From contig JADJLJ010000002.1 of the NCBI GenBank assembly GCA_016710165.1, positions 835,501 to 899,500 on the forward strand: 64,000 nucleotides of DNA, given 5' to 3'. Below are positions 36,458 through 43,643 of the stretch, in pieces. The position numbers were made by a program, and so were the translations under genes. The notes below the pieces were generated by a model, which saw nothing but the letters and a program-made list of their open reading frames with translations, was not told the origin of the DNA and ran no database searches. Within the stretch, counting starts at the first letter, position 1. Each line of letters begins with the position of its first letter. Source of the DNA: Chitinophagaceae bacterium. GTDB taxonomy: Bacteria > Bacteroidota > Bacteroidia > Chitinophagales > Chitinophagaceae.

Positions 36458-37279
36458 ATGAAAAAGATATTGGTTGCCGTTGACTTTTCGGAAGCTTCCC
36501 GCAAGGCGATGGACTACGCGGCTGCGCTGGCCAAATCGTTCAATTCAGACATTGTTCTGCTGCATGCTTTTTATATACCCGTGCCGATGGGCGATGCCCC
36601 GGGTTATATCCCCCTTTCCCTTGCCGAAGTACAGGAAGAGAATGAAGCATTGATGCAACGTGAAATGGAATACCTGCAGGGCAAATACGGCATCGGCGCC
36701 GAAGTTTATGTGCGCTATGGCCTGGCAGCTGCCGCTATTAAAGAACTGGCAGCAGAGATCAATGCCGGCCTGGTGGTGATGGGCATGAAGGGAGCCGGTA
36801 AAACAGGCGGCATCTTCGGCAGTACGGTGATCTCGGCCATCCGCAAAGCAAAAGTTCCCTTATTGATCATACCCGAAAATGCGGAGTTCAGCTTTATCAA
36901 GCACATCAGTTTTGCCGCCGACTTTGAAGAAAGGCCCGGGACGAGACCGTATGAATTGCTGGAAGAGATCGCCGGGCATTTTAATGCCGATGTGCAGGTA
37001 TTGCACGTGCAGAAGAGCGAGATGCTGATGACTGCCGGGGAAGCAGCAGGAAAGATCGGGACAGACGTGCTTTTCAACGGGTTGCCGCACAGTTTTCATA
37101 CCATGGTGGATGCGGATGTTGAAAAGGGGATCGGCGATTTTATTGCCACACATCCCACCGACCTGCTGGTGATGGTGGCCCACCATCATAATATCTTTGA
37201 ACGCCTGTTTGGTAAGGAACACACCAAACTGGTGGCCTACAAAACACAGGTACCGTTGCTGGTTCTGCACGATGCGTAG
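36458..37279 (+). CDS. Universal stress protein, two UspA domains
   Basis: 273 residues. The first domain opens KKILVAVDFSEASRKAMDYA and carries the ATP-binding signature GMKGAGKTGGIFGSTV. The second domain lacks a clear glycine motif (HISFAADFEERPGTRPYELL ... VMVAHHHNIFERLFG). Loss of nucleotide binding in one half is common in tandem UspA proteins. Lies 25 bp after the baeRF3 gene and upstream of the Hsp20 promoter. Predicted role: survival during starvation, oxygen limitation or membrane stress. Confidence 0.93.
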   Translation: MKKILVAVDFSEASRKAMDYAAALAKSFNSDIVLLHAFYIPVPMGDAPGYIPLSLAEVQEENEALMQREMEYLQGKYGIGAEVYVRYGLAAAAIKELAAEINAGLVVMGMKGAGKTGGIFGSTVISAIRKAKVPLLIIPENAEFSFIKHISFAADFEERPGTRPYELLEEIAGHFNADVQVLHVQKSEMLMTAGEAAGKIGTDVLFNGLPHSFHTMVDADVEKGIGDFIATHPTDLLVMVAHHHNIFERLFGKEHTKLVAYKTQVPLLVLHDA

Positions 37280-37291
37280 AAAAAAAATTAC

Positions 37292-37356
37292 TGATGAGGG
37301 TCATCCTTTGTGTTGACGGCGGTCGTTTTTTCCGGGCCTGTCAAATGCTAACTTGA
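37292..37356 (+). promoter_or_regulatory. Hsp20 promoter with paired TGA-N6-TCA operator
   Basis: Boxes TGATGAGGGTCA (37292-37303) and TGACGGCGGTCG (37314-37325) start 22 bp apart. A -7 element TAACTTGA (37349-37356) starts 35 bp after the proximal box start. Aligned with the operator at 30690, 23 of 36 bases are identical. Here only the rightward direction has a gene. Confidence 0.85.
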
Positions 37357-37386
37357 ACAAGTAACAAGATTCAATAACAAAAAAAC

Positions 37387-37394
37387 AAAGGAGG
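37387..37394 (+). promoter_or_regulatory. Strong ribosome binding site of hsp20
   Basis: AAAGGAGG sits five bases before the ATG. Strong Shine-Dalgarno sequences are rare in Bacteroidota, and its presence suggests high-level translation of this chaperone on induction. Confidence 0.8.
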
Positions 37395-37399
37395 TTGTT

Positions 37400-37852
37400 A
37401 TGTCAACAAAACCATTAATAAGAACAGGTGACTTGATGCCAACTGTCTTTAACGATTTCTTTAAACCATGGAATAACTGGTTTGACATGAACAACGGAGG
37501 CAGCCTTTGGGGAAATATGCTCACCATACCTGCCGTGAACATAGTGGAGGAAAAGGATGATTTCAGGATCTCATTGGCTGTGCCCGGTATGAAAAAAAGT
37601 GATTTCAGGATTGATGTGGAAGGAGACATGCTTACCATCAGTGCCGAGACCAGGGAAGAAAAAGAGGAGAAGGAGAAAAAGTTCACGCGGAAGGAGTTTA
37701 ACTATACTTCTTTCAGCCGCACTTTTACCATTCCAGACGGAACAAAGGCCGACAAGATCGACGCCCGTTATGAAGATGGGGTTTTAAAACTCCTGATCCC
37801 AAAAACTGAAGAAACCAGGAAACTTGAGGCTAAACACATAGCCGTTAAGTAA
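37400..37852 (+). CDS. Hsp20 small heat-shock protein
   Basis: 150 residues, normal length. The alpha-crystallin domain runs from about residue 48 (PAVNIVEEKDDFRISLAVPG) through FRIDVEGDMLTISAE and FNYTSFSRTFTIPDGTKADK to YEDGVLKLLIPKTEE, followed by the short tail. It forms oligomers that hold unfolded proteins. It has its own paired operator, a strong ribosome site and a terminator, and so is a single-gene unit. Confidence 0.96.
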   Translation: MSTKPLIRTGDLMPTVFNDFFKPWNNWFDMNNGGSLWGNMLTIPAVNIVEEKDDFRISLAVPGMKKSDFRIDVEGDMLTISAETREEKEEKEKKFTRKEFNYTSFSRTFTIPDGTKADKIDARYEDGVLKLLIPKTEETRKLEAKHIAVK

Positions 37853-37875
37853 GCAGGCTTCTGTCCTGTTTAATT

Positions 37876-37911
37876 ACCCTGCCGTACAGGGCGGCAGGGT
37901 TTCTTATTTTC
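37876..37911 (+). terminator. Rho-independent terminator of hsp20
   Basis: CCCTGCCG (37877-37884) and CGGCAGGG (37892-37899) form an 8-bp stem with a seven-base loop, followed by TTTCTTATTTT. Confidence 0.85.
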
Positions 37912-37939
37912 TGTACTGAACATTTTTAAACATTTTGTT

Positions 37940-38575
37940 ATGAAAAACATTCAAATCATTGCAGCAGCCGTTTTGCTGCTGCTGTTTACAAGCTGCTCCA
38001 GCAGCCGGATAACCAGTTCCTGGAGCGCAGCGGGCAGTGCTCCCAAAAAATATAATAAAGTGATGGTGCTTGGATTGATCCGGGACCAGGACCGGAGCAT
38101 TTGCCAGTTCATGGAAAACCATTTGGTGGGCGACCTGAAAGAACTTGGCTATAATGCCGTTTCAGCCCAGGCACAGTTCGGGCCAAAGGCATTTGAGAAC
38201 ATGTGCGAAAAAGATGCGGTGGACAAGATCCGCAACAGCGGCGCAGATGCCGTGGTCACCATTGTGCTGCTGGACAAATCAAAAGAGCAGTATTATGTGC
38301 CGGCGCAAAGGCAGAACCTGCCCCGTTCGGTTTACTACAACCGGTTTGGAGGCTATTATACCACCATTTACGAGCGGATATACACACCCGGCTATTACGT
38401 AACCGATACCAAGTATTTCTGGGAAAGCAATCTGTACGACATGAATACAAAGGACCTTGTGTATTCTGTACAAACAGAATCTTTCGACCCGGCCTCTTCT
38501 GAAAGCCTGGGACATGAATATGGTAAACTGATCGTAGAGGATATGATGAAGAAGAACGTAATGATAAAGCAGTAA
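37940..38575 (+). CDS. Lipoprotein of unknown function (DUF4136-like)
   Basis: 211 residues with a lipoprotein signal (LLLLFTSCSSS, lipidated Cys at about 19). ITSSWSAAGSAPKKYNKVMV and later AVSAQAQFG resemble DUF4136-type envelope lipoproteins. A Tyr-rich middle (VYYNRFGGYYTTIYERIYTP) follows. Separated from hsp20 by a terminator; no paired operator precedes it, and the 5' region shows no strong promoter. Function unknown. Confidence 0.75.
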   Translation: MKNIQIIAAAVLLLLFTSCSSSRITSSWSAAGSAPKKYNKVMVLGLIRDQDRSICQFMENHLVGDLKELGYNAVSAQAQFGPKAFENMCEKDAVDKIRNSGADAVVTIVLLDKSKEQYYVPAQRQNLPRSVYYNRFGGYYTTIYERIYTPGYYVTDTKYFWESNLYDMNTKDLVYSVQTESFDPASSESLGHEYGKLIVEDMMKKNVMIKQ

Positions 38576-38637
38576 ATAGTTACTGCTTTATCCTTGTGCA
38601 ATATCCGTCATGCTTGATAATGAAGAGAACACAACCC

Positions 38638-39090
38638 CTATCTTTTTTCAAAGCGGCCGGTAAGTTTATTGATCCGGATACGGTACATGATTGGTTTTAC
38701 CCGGTTGCTGTCATCGATCTTTCCTTTTTCCTCATGCCCGTATGAATGAACGGTACTGCTGGTCATTAAGGGGAATACCCTGTTGAAAAGGATATCCCTG
38801 GCCTTCTCCGAATCTTTTTTGCTTTTCAGTTCCTCGAATTCGCCAAATACCAGCACCGATCTCCAGTTCCGCATATCGGTCATCATGTCTACTTCAAAAC
38901 ATACTTTGGGATTTTTGCGGAGCAGTTCCAGTTTCATGCCCTCATTGATCTGCCCGTAAATGTATTCCCCATCGTAGGTGTAAGTGAGGGGAACGATGTA
39001 CGGTTGATCTCCATCAGTACAGGCAAGCCTGCCCAGCACCTGGCTGGAAAGCACATTCTTTATTTCCATTTCGTTCAGTTCGCCCAGCAT
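38638..39090 (-). CDS. PNPOx-family flavin-binding protein
   Basis: 150 residues from the ATG at 39090 (MLGELNEMEIKNVLSSQVLG). Split-barrel features YIVPLTYTYDGEYIYGQI and VCFEVDMMTDMRNWRSVLVF are typical of pyridoxamine-oxidase-like or F420/FMN-binding stress proteins. A longer frame to 39174 was rejected because the promoter's -7 element (TACATTTG, 39116-39109) lies inside it. Predicted to respond with the neighbouring stress genes. The cofactor and substrate are unknown. Confidence 0.85.
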   Translation of the reverse strand: MLGELNEMEIKNVLSSQVLGRLACTDGDQPYIVPLTYTYDGEYIYGQINEGMKLELLRKNPKVCFEVDMMTDMRNWRSVLVFGEFEELKSKKDSEKARDILFNRVFPLMTSSTVHSYGHEEKGKIDDSNRVKPIMYRIRINKLTGRFEKR

Positions 39091-39108
39091 GTTTACGCAT
39101 TTGTTGAA

Positions 39109-39205
39109 CAAATGTATCATTCCGGGGCAGCGGCAGAAATGACAAGCATCACCATTCCCGGTAACAATGCTCATTGATTTACCAGTTGCATTACCGTTAC
39201 TTTAG
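39109..39205. promoter_or_regulatory. Divergent stress promoter with paired TGA-N6-TCA operator (PNPOx / small ORFs)
   Basis: Boxes TGACAAGCATCA (39141-39152) and TAACAATGCTCA (39163-39174) start 22 bp apart. Leftward -7 TACATTTG (39116-39109) is a perfect TAnnTTTG at 36 bp. Rightward -7 TACTTTAG (39198-39205) is at exactly 35 bp and lies 17 bp before the ATG at 39223. Confidence 0.82.
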
Positions 39206-39222
39206 AATGTAAAAATGACAAG

Positions 39223-39402
39223 ATGAAAGACGATCCCAAAAAGATACCTGAAATTCCGCCGGTAAAAGACCCGGAGATACACCCGGATGCTGTCCCCGAT
39301 CTGCCACTGGCACCGGATGAGGATCCGGAGATCATTCCGGACGAAGACCCGTTTGAGAATCCGCCGCCTTTTGAGATACCGGAGCCGGGAGAAGGGCCGT
39401 AG
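39223..39402 (+). CDS. Proline-rich acidic 59-residue protein
   Basis: MKDDPKKIPEIPPVKDPEIH opens a 59-residue protein made almost only of P, D, E, I and a few hydrophobics, with a repeating PxxPD/E pattern (PDLPLAPDEDPEIIPDEDPF). No signal peptide or fold is apparent; it is likely disordered. Support: a -7 element TACTTTAG 17 bp upstream at the fixed distance from the paired operator, and a clean ATG. Too short for most gene finders. Function unknown. Confidence 0.65.
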   Translation: MKDDPKKIPEIPPVKDPEIHPDAVPDLPLAPDEDPEIIPDEDPFENPPPFEIPEPGEGP

Positions 39403-39464
39403 GCGAGGGAGGAGTAGTAAATAGAGTAGAAAGTATATACAGTGAAAAGTAAATAAAGGAGGAA

Positions 39465-39851
39465 GTGAGAACGCTGTTATTCATATTGGTTTGTTTTGTT
39501 GCCATTACTTCAATTGCATCAGGAGCGTTGATGATCAGCGATCCCGGTGGGGCTGTGATGCAGCTTTCTCCCAGCCTGCTGGAGGGTACACCGTTCAGCG
39601 ATTTCAGGGTGCCGGGAATTATCCTGGCAGCACTGGTTGGGGGTGTTAACCTGCTGGCGGCTTTTTTTAACATGAAAAGAAGCCCCCGCCGTTACCACTG
39701 GGCAATGGCGGGTGGCATCCTGGTCAGTGGCTGGATCGTCGTCCAGGTGTCGCTTATCGATACTGCTCACTGGCTGCATTTTATTTACCTTGGCGTCGGG
39801 ATCATCATCATGCTCACTGCTTACCAACTGATGGGCAAGGCGCTTATTTAA
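39465..39851 (+). CDS. Four-helix membrane protein of unknown function
   Basis: 128 residues starting at GTG, with AAAGGAGG just upstream. Four hydrophobic helices (TLLFILVCFVAITSIASGAL, VPGIILAALVGGVNLLAAFF, HWAMAGGILVSGWIVVQVSL, LHFIYLGVGIIIMLTAYQLM). Short loops and a Met-poor soluble part; no motif recognised. Position between the acidic ORF and two coupled small genes suggests it is part of the same stress-regulated unit. Confidence 0.75.
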   Translation: MRTLLFILVCFVAITSIASGALMISDPGGAVMQLSPSLLEGTPFSDFRVPGIILAALVGGVNLLAAFFNMKRSPRRYHWAMAGGILVSGWIVVQVSLIDTAHWLHFIYLGVGIIIMLTAYQLMGKALI

Positions 39852-39870
39852 GTGTTACAAGGACCGGATC

Positions 39871-40041
39871 ATGAACAGCACCATACACGATATCAGTAAA
39901 ATAAGATTCACGATGCAAACGGCCTGGTTCGCCACAGTTCTGTTGCTCATCATGTCTTACCGGCAGGTGAAAGACCTGGTCGTTTTCATCTTATCAAAAG
40001 GGTACGAATTTATTATTCAACAAAATGAAATTAAACCATGA
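39871..40041 (+). CDS. Small membrane protein coupled to the next gene
   Basis: 56 residues (MNSTIHDISKIRFTMQTAWF ...) with one hydrophobic helix (QTAWFATVLLLIMSY) and an amphipathic tail. It ends with TGA sharing bases with the next gene's ATG (ATGA at 40038-40041), a strong sign of a real, coupled gene. No family recognised. Too short for most gene finders. Confidence 0.65.
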   Translation: MNSTIHDISKIRFTMQTAWFATVLLLIMSYRQVKDLVVFILSKGYEFIIQQNEIKP

Positions 40042-40448
40042 TCATAGAAATCAACGATAGCAAAACCATCGGTGACATACAGGACAAGTTCAGCACGTTC
40101 TTTCCATTTCTTAAGATCGATTTTTATGAACGTCCGCACCATTGGCACGAAGGCTCGGAATCAAAAACTGCCTTCCCCCGGGATAAAAAATTAGGTGAGA
40201 TACGGAAGAACCATCCGCATGGTGCACTGGAGATCCATTCCTGGTACCGCACGGGCGACCTGGAGCAGGCATTTCACAAGAAATTCATCCTGAATGTTCA
40301 GGTGCTGCGCCTGCACGGCAATCATTGGGTGCAAACAGCCGGTACGGATAAGCTGACATTGAAAGAGCAGAATGAGATCGGCCGCAATGCAACGGTTGAG
40401 AACAACTCCCTGATCGATTCTGTAACAGAGCGGAATAATTTGTATTGA
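40038..40448 (+). CDS. Conserved hypothetical protein in the stress unit
   Basis: 136 residues: an N-terminal MIIEINDSKTIGDIQDKFST, an aromatic/His patch (FYERPHHWHEGSESKTAF), then GALEIHSWYRTGDLEQAFHK and LNVQVLRLHGNHWVQT. Soluble, alpha/beta, with several His and Trp that could bind metal or ligand. I do not recognise the family. It is translationally coupled to the preceding 56-residue gene, and an intergenic repeat follows. Confidence 0.75.
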   Translation: MIIEINDSKTIGDIQDKFSTFFPFLKIDFYERPHHWHEGSESKTAFPRDKKLGEIRKNHPHGALEIHSWYRTGDLEQAFHKKFILNVQVLRLHGNHWVQTAGTDKLTLKEQNEIGRNATVENNSLIDSVTERNNLY

Positions 40449-40458
40449 GAATTTTATT

Positions 40459-40667
40459 GAACCACAACTTGTCCCGCTAATGGCGGGATAGGCATATAGG
40501 AAACATAGTTTATTTTTTGTCCGGGTTCTGTGTTATCAATGTATCTAGGTAGTACTCTATGTTCCCGTGTAGTTCAATCTGGTTCAATCTGGTTGAATGT
40601 TGTTGAATGTTGTTTTTATGCATTCTCTATGTTCCTATCCCGCCCAAGGCGGGACAAGTTGTGGTTC
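40459..40667. repeat. Long composite palindrome with an internal dispersed repeat
   Basis: Outer arms GAACCACAACTTGTCCCGC (40459-40477) and its exact complement (40649-40667) enclose GGAAACATAG-type ends as in the 21595 palindrome. Inside, about 40571-40635 is the reverse complement of the repeat at 46056 (GCATAAA-AACAACATTCAACA). The spacer has no gene. Confidence 0.9.
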
Positions 40668-40678
40668 CCAATATTTTC

Positions 40679-41737
40679 TTATTTTTTCTTCACTTCATTC
40701 CTCCGGATAAGTACATTCACTGCTTCCCATTCCGGTACATTGTCTGTTACCAGTTTCAGCATTCCTAAGAACGGGATGAATAAGATCATGCCGCTGACCC
40801 CCCACAGAATTCCCCCGGCAATGATGGCAACCAATGTGGCCCAGGTGCTGATGTTCAGCTGGGTGGCCACCACCCGGGGAAAGATCACATTCGCTTCCAG
40901 GTACTGTACAAAAACAAATACGGCTACCACGCCAACCGGGTACCAGATACTGTCTTTGGTTATCCAGGCAATGGTGATGGGCAGCAGTGCACTTACAAAA
41001 ATACCGATGTAGGGAATGATGGTCATGATGGCGGTGAGGAATCCAAAGAGGATGGCGTGTTTGATGCCCAGCACCAGCAGGCCGATGCTGTTGAGAACTC
41101 CTACGATCAGGTAAACGAATACCATTCCCTTGATAAAATGAAAATAGGTGATGATGGTTTCATTGAGTATGCGGTGCAGCCGGTCTTTGTAATCATCGCC
41201 GGTCAATTTTTCCAGGAACAAAACAAAATCTTTCCGGTTGTACAGGAACAGGGCCGCAAAAACAGGGATGATAAAAAGGGTGAACAGCCCGGACGCTGTC
41301 TTATTGACAATGCCTGCCACCATGCCGGATGAATTACCGGATATGTTCTCCGATGTTTTCTGCCACCATTCATTTTGTGAGGCAATGGTTATGTTGAGAT
41401 TGGCTGCAAGCCAGTTCTGGAGATCGGTGAGCGTTGGCAGGAGTTTGGCCTTCAGTTCGGGAAGGTCCTGCCGGAACGTATTGAACTGAAGCACCAGCAG
41501 CCATACGAGTAAGGAAAATACAAGTACTACGATCAGCAGCCCGGTGGTTACTGCCATGCTTTTGGAAAATCCGTGTTTCTCCAGCCAGCGGCAGACGGGA
41601 TAAAGAACAATGGCGATGAAAAGGCCATAGAACAGGGGGATGAACAGGGTTTGACCGAAATACAAAAGCAATACCAGCATTGCGATAGCCGGCAGGTACC
41701 GTAACGCAGCCGTTGCACTTAAATTTTGATTTGCCAT
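40679..41737 (-). CDS. AI-2E family transporter
   Basis: 352 residues with seven to eight membrane helices. Seen: the N-terminal FIPLFYGLFIAIVLYPVCRW, a long polar region (about 90-145), FIKGMVFVYLIVGVLNSIGL, AIMTIIPYIGIFVSALLPI and the C-terminal ILWGVSGMILFIPFLGMLKL. Family members export small molecules or ions such as autoinducer 2 or sodium; the substrate here is unknown. The divergent paired operator at 41798 and a -7-like GAACTTAG (41774-41767) suggest stress control, the weakest match of the set. Confidence 0.9.
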   Translation of the reverse strand: MANQNLSATAALRYLPAIAMLVLLLYFGQTLFIPLFYGLFIAIVLYPVCRWLEKHGFSKSMAVTTGLLIVVLVFSLLVWLLVLQFNTFRQDLPELKAKLLPTLTDLQNWLAANLNITIASQNEWWQKTSENISGNSSGMVAGIVNKTASGLFTLFIIPVFAALFLYNRKDFVLFLEKLTGDDYKDRLHRILNETIITYFHFIKGMVFVYLIVGVLNSIGLLVLGIKHAILFGFLTAIMTIIPYIGIFVSALLPITIAWITKDSIWYPVGVVAVFVFVQYLEANVIFPRVVATQLNISTWATLVAIIAGGILWGVSGMILFIPFLGMLKLVTDNVPEWEAVNVLIRRNEVKKK

Positions 41738-41766
41738 AACTCAGTAAAAATAACTGGTTTTATTCT

Positions 41767-41862
41767 CTAAGTTCTCATTATCCTTCAGAAATTTGTATGA
41801 GCAATGTGGGCATGCACAGTGACTGATATCAGCGCCTGCCCGGCAGCCGTGGCTGATTTTTG
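41767..41862. promoter_or_regulatory. Divergent stress promoter with paired TGA-N6-TCA operator (AI-2E / Na-Pi)
   Basis: Boxes TGAGCAATGTGG (41798-41809, degenerate) and TGACTGATATCA (41820-41831) start 22 bp apart. Rightward -7 GATTTTTG (41855-41862) is at exactly 35 bp. Leftward GAACTTAG (41774-41767) is also at 35 bp but poorer. The ATG of the Na/Pi gene follows at 41883. Confidence 0.7.
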
Positions 41863-41882
41863 AATTTCAGTATTAACCGGGT

Positions 41883-43553
41883 ATGTTATTTTCAACCGAC
41901 ATATGGAAATTGCTGGCAGGGGTTGCCATTTTTTTGCTGGGCATGCGGTTCCTGGAAGACTCGCTGCAGCAGCTGGCCGGCCGTTCCTTTAAATTATTCC
42001 TTAAAAAACAAACGTCATCAAAACCAAAAGCCGTTCTGGGCGGGGCCCTCGTAACCGGTATCTTACAAAGCAGCAGCGTGGTGAACCTGATGGTGCTGGC
42101 CTTTGTGGGCGCTCATGTGATGCCGATGCAAAATGCGCTGGCGGTGGTATTGGGTGCCAACCTGGGCACTACCCTCAGCAACTGGATCATTGCCACCGTT
42201 GGATTTAATTTCAACATTGAGTATATAGCGTATCCGCTGGCAGGTGTGTTTGGCATCGGGATGACGCTGGTAAAAAAAGAAAGCTTCTTGTACAAATGGA
42301 GTAAATTCCTGTTTGGGTTTGGTTTTTTATTCATTGGCCTCAACTTCATGAAGACGGGGATGGAAGACACGGTGAAACAGGTTGACCTCGCTGCATTCAA
42401 TCATTACCCGGTGATCTTTTTTTTACTGCTTGGTTTCATCATCACATCGCTCATTCAATCCAGCACGGCAACCATGGCCATATTATTAAGCGCCCTGCAT
42501 GCCAATGCCATCGGGCTATTTGCCGCCACAGCCGTTGCACTGGGTTCCGAAGCGGGCACTTCCATAAAACTGCTGCTGGCATCTGTTAAGGGACTGCCTG
42601 ATAAGAAAAGAGTGGCATACGGGAACCTGATCTTTAACATCGTAACGTCGTTGATCGTTTTTATTTTCCTGCTGCCTGTGAACCGGTTCATTACCGGCGT
42701 GCTGGGCATTGGCGATGACCTGCTGGCCCTGGTGTTCTTTCAGAGCCTGGTGAATGTACTTGCCATCATTTTGTTTTATCCTTTCCTGAGACCGTTTGGA
42801 AGATTCCTCGAAAAAAGATTTACCGCTGCCGATGATGAGTCTCATTTTATCCATAAGGTAAATGTGCGGGATACTGAGTTGGCCATGCTGGCGCTTGAAA
42901 ATGAAGTGAAGCATTTTATGCTGCATACGATCGGTTTTACCCGGGCTGTATTTGAGATGCCGGATGCGGAACTGCTTAAAACCCTCCCGGGAAAGGACCG
43001 TGGGCAGAATGACATGAAGCATTATTATGAAACCCTGAAACAGCTTCACGGCGAAACACACGGCTATGCCATGAAACTGCAGGACAACACTACAGCCGAT
43101 GCAGCCCTTACACAAAGGCTGGAGCAGTTGATCGCATCCAACCGGAATACCATGTATGCAGCCAAGAATATAAAAGACGCTTTACCCGACATCAGCCAGT
43201 TGCGCAATTCATCCAATAATACCAAGTACGGGTTTTACCGTGACGTGGCGGACCGGTCAGATGATTTTTGTAAAAAGATCACCCATCTTCTGCTTCATGA
43301 AAAGCCCGCATCCTGTTTTGGAGCATTGAATGAGTTGTTCCGGTCCGTTACCAAAAGCTATTCGCTCATTTTACAGCAACTGTACAGGGAAAACCTGGAT
43401 GCCGGCTTATCGGAGATCGAGATATCCACCCTGATCAACTTCAACCGGGAAATGTATACGGCCTACAAATCTTTTGTATTTGCCCTGAAGGATTACCTGC
43501 TTGATGAAAAGCAGGCTGCTTATTTTGATGAATTGCCCGGTTTTATCAGGTAA
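41883..43553 (+). CDS. Na/Pi cotransporter family protein with PhoU-like C-terminus
   Basis: 556 residues. Two Na_Pi_cotrans repeats each carry a QSS motif: ALVTGILQSSSVVNLMVLAF and FIITSLIQSSTATMAILLSA, with GANLGTTLSNWIIA and GSEAGTSIKLLLAS. About eight helices end near residue 310; the rest is a helical PhoU-like regulatory domain (about 330-550). It imports phosphate with sodium or exports it. The upstream paired operator implies induction with the stress set. Confidence 0.93.
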   Translation: MLFSTDIWKLLAGVAIFLLGMRFLEDSLQQLAGRSFKLFLKKQTSSKPKAVLGGALVTGILQSSSVVNLMVLAFVGAHVMPMQNALAVVLGANLGTTLSNWIIATVGFNFNIEYIAYPLAGVFGIGMTLVKKESFLYKWSKFLFGFGFLFIGLNFMKTGMEDTVKQVDLAAFNHYPVIFFLLLGFIITSLIQSSTATMAILLSALHANAIGLFAATAVALGSEAGTSIKLLLASVKGLPDKKRVAYGNLIFNIVTSLIVFIFLLPVNRFITGVLGIGDDLLALVFFQSLVNVLAIILFYPFLRPFGRFLEKRFTAADDESHFIHKVNVRDTELAMLALENEVKHFMLHTIGFTRAVFEMPDAELLKTLPGKDRGQNDMKHYYETLKQLHGETHGYAMKLQDNTTADAALTQRLEQLIASNRNTMYAAKNIKDALPDISQLRNSSNNTKYGFYRDVADRSDDFCKKITHLLLHEKPASCFGALNELFRSVTKSYSLILQQLYRENLDAGLSEIEISTLINFNREMYTAYKSFVFALKDYLLDEKQAAYFDELPGFIR

Positions 43554-43643
43554 ACGGTTGATACTCAGTACCCCTGTTTTAACAAATCCGAAACAAAAGA
43601 CGGGCGATCTTTGCAGCGTTCAAGCACAGACAAAACAAAGCAC

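Noticed and set aside
36421..36458. TTGAT-N8-ATCAA upstream of the second USP as another operator
   Set aside because: Spacing is N8 rather than the N4 between TTGAT and ATCAA half-sites, there is no partner box 22 bp away, and the gene is likely co-transcribed with baeRF3.
39091..39174. A longer start for the PNPOx-like gene
   Set aside because: The predicted -7 element and operator lie within that extension, and family alignment begins near the ATG at 39090.
43561..43643. A paired operator before the second L,D-transpeptidase
   Set aside because: A GATCTTTG -7-like element is present, but no TGA-N6-TCA box lies 35 bp upstream.
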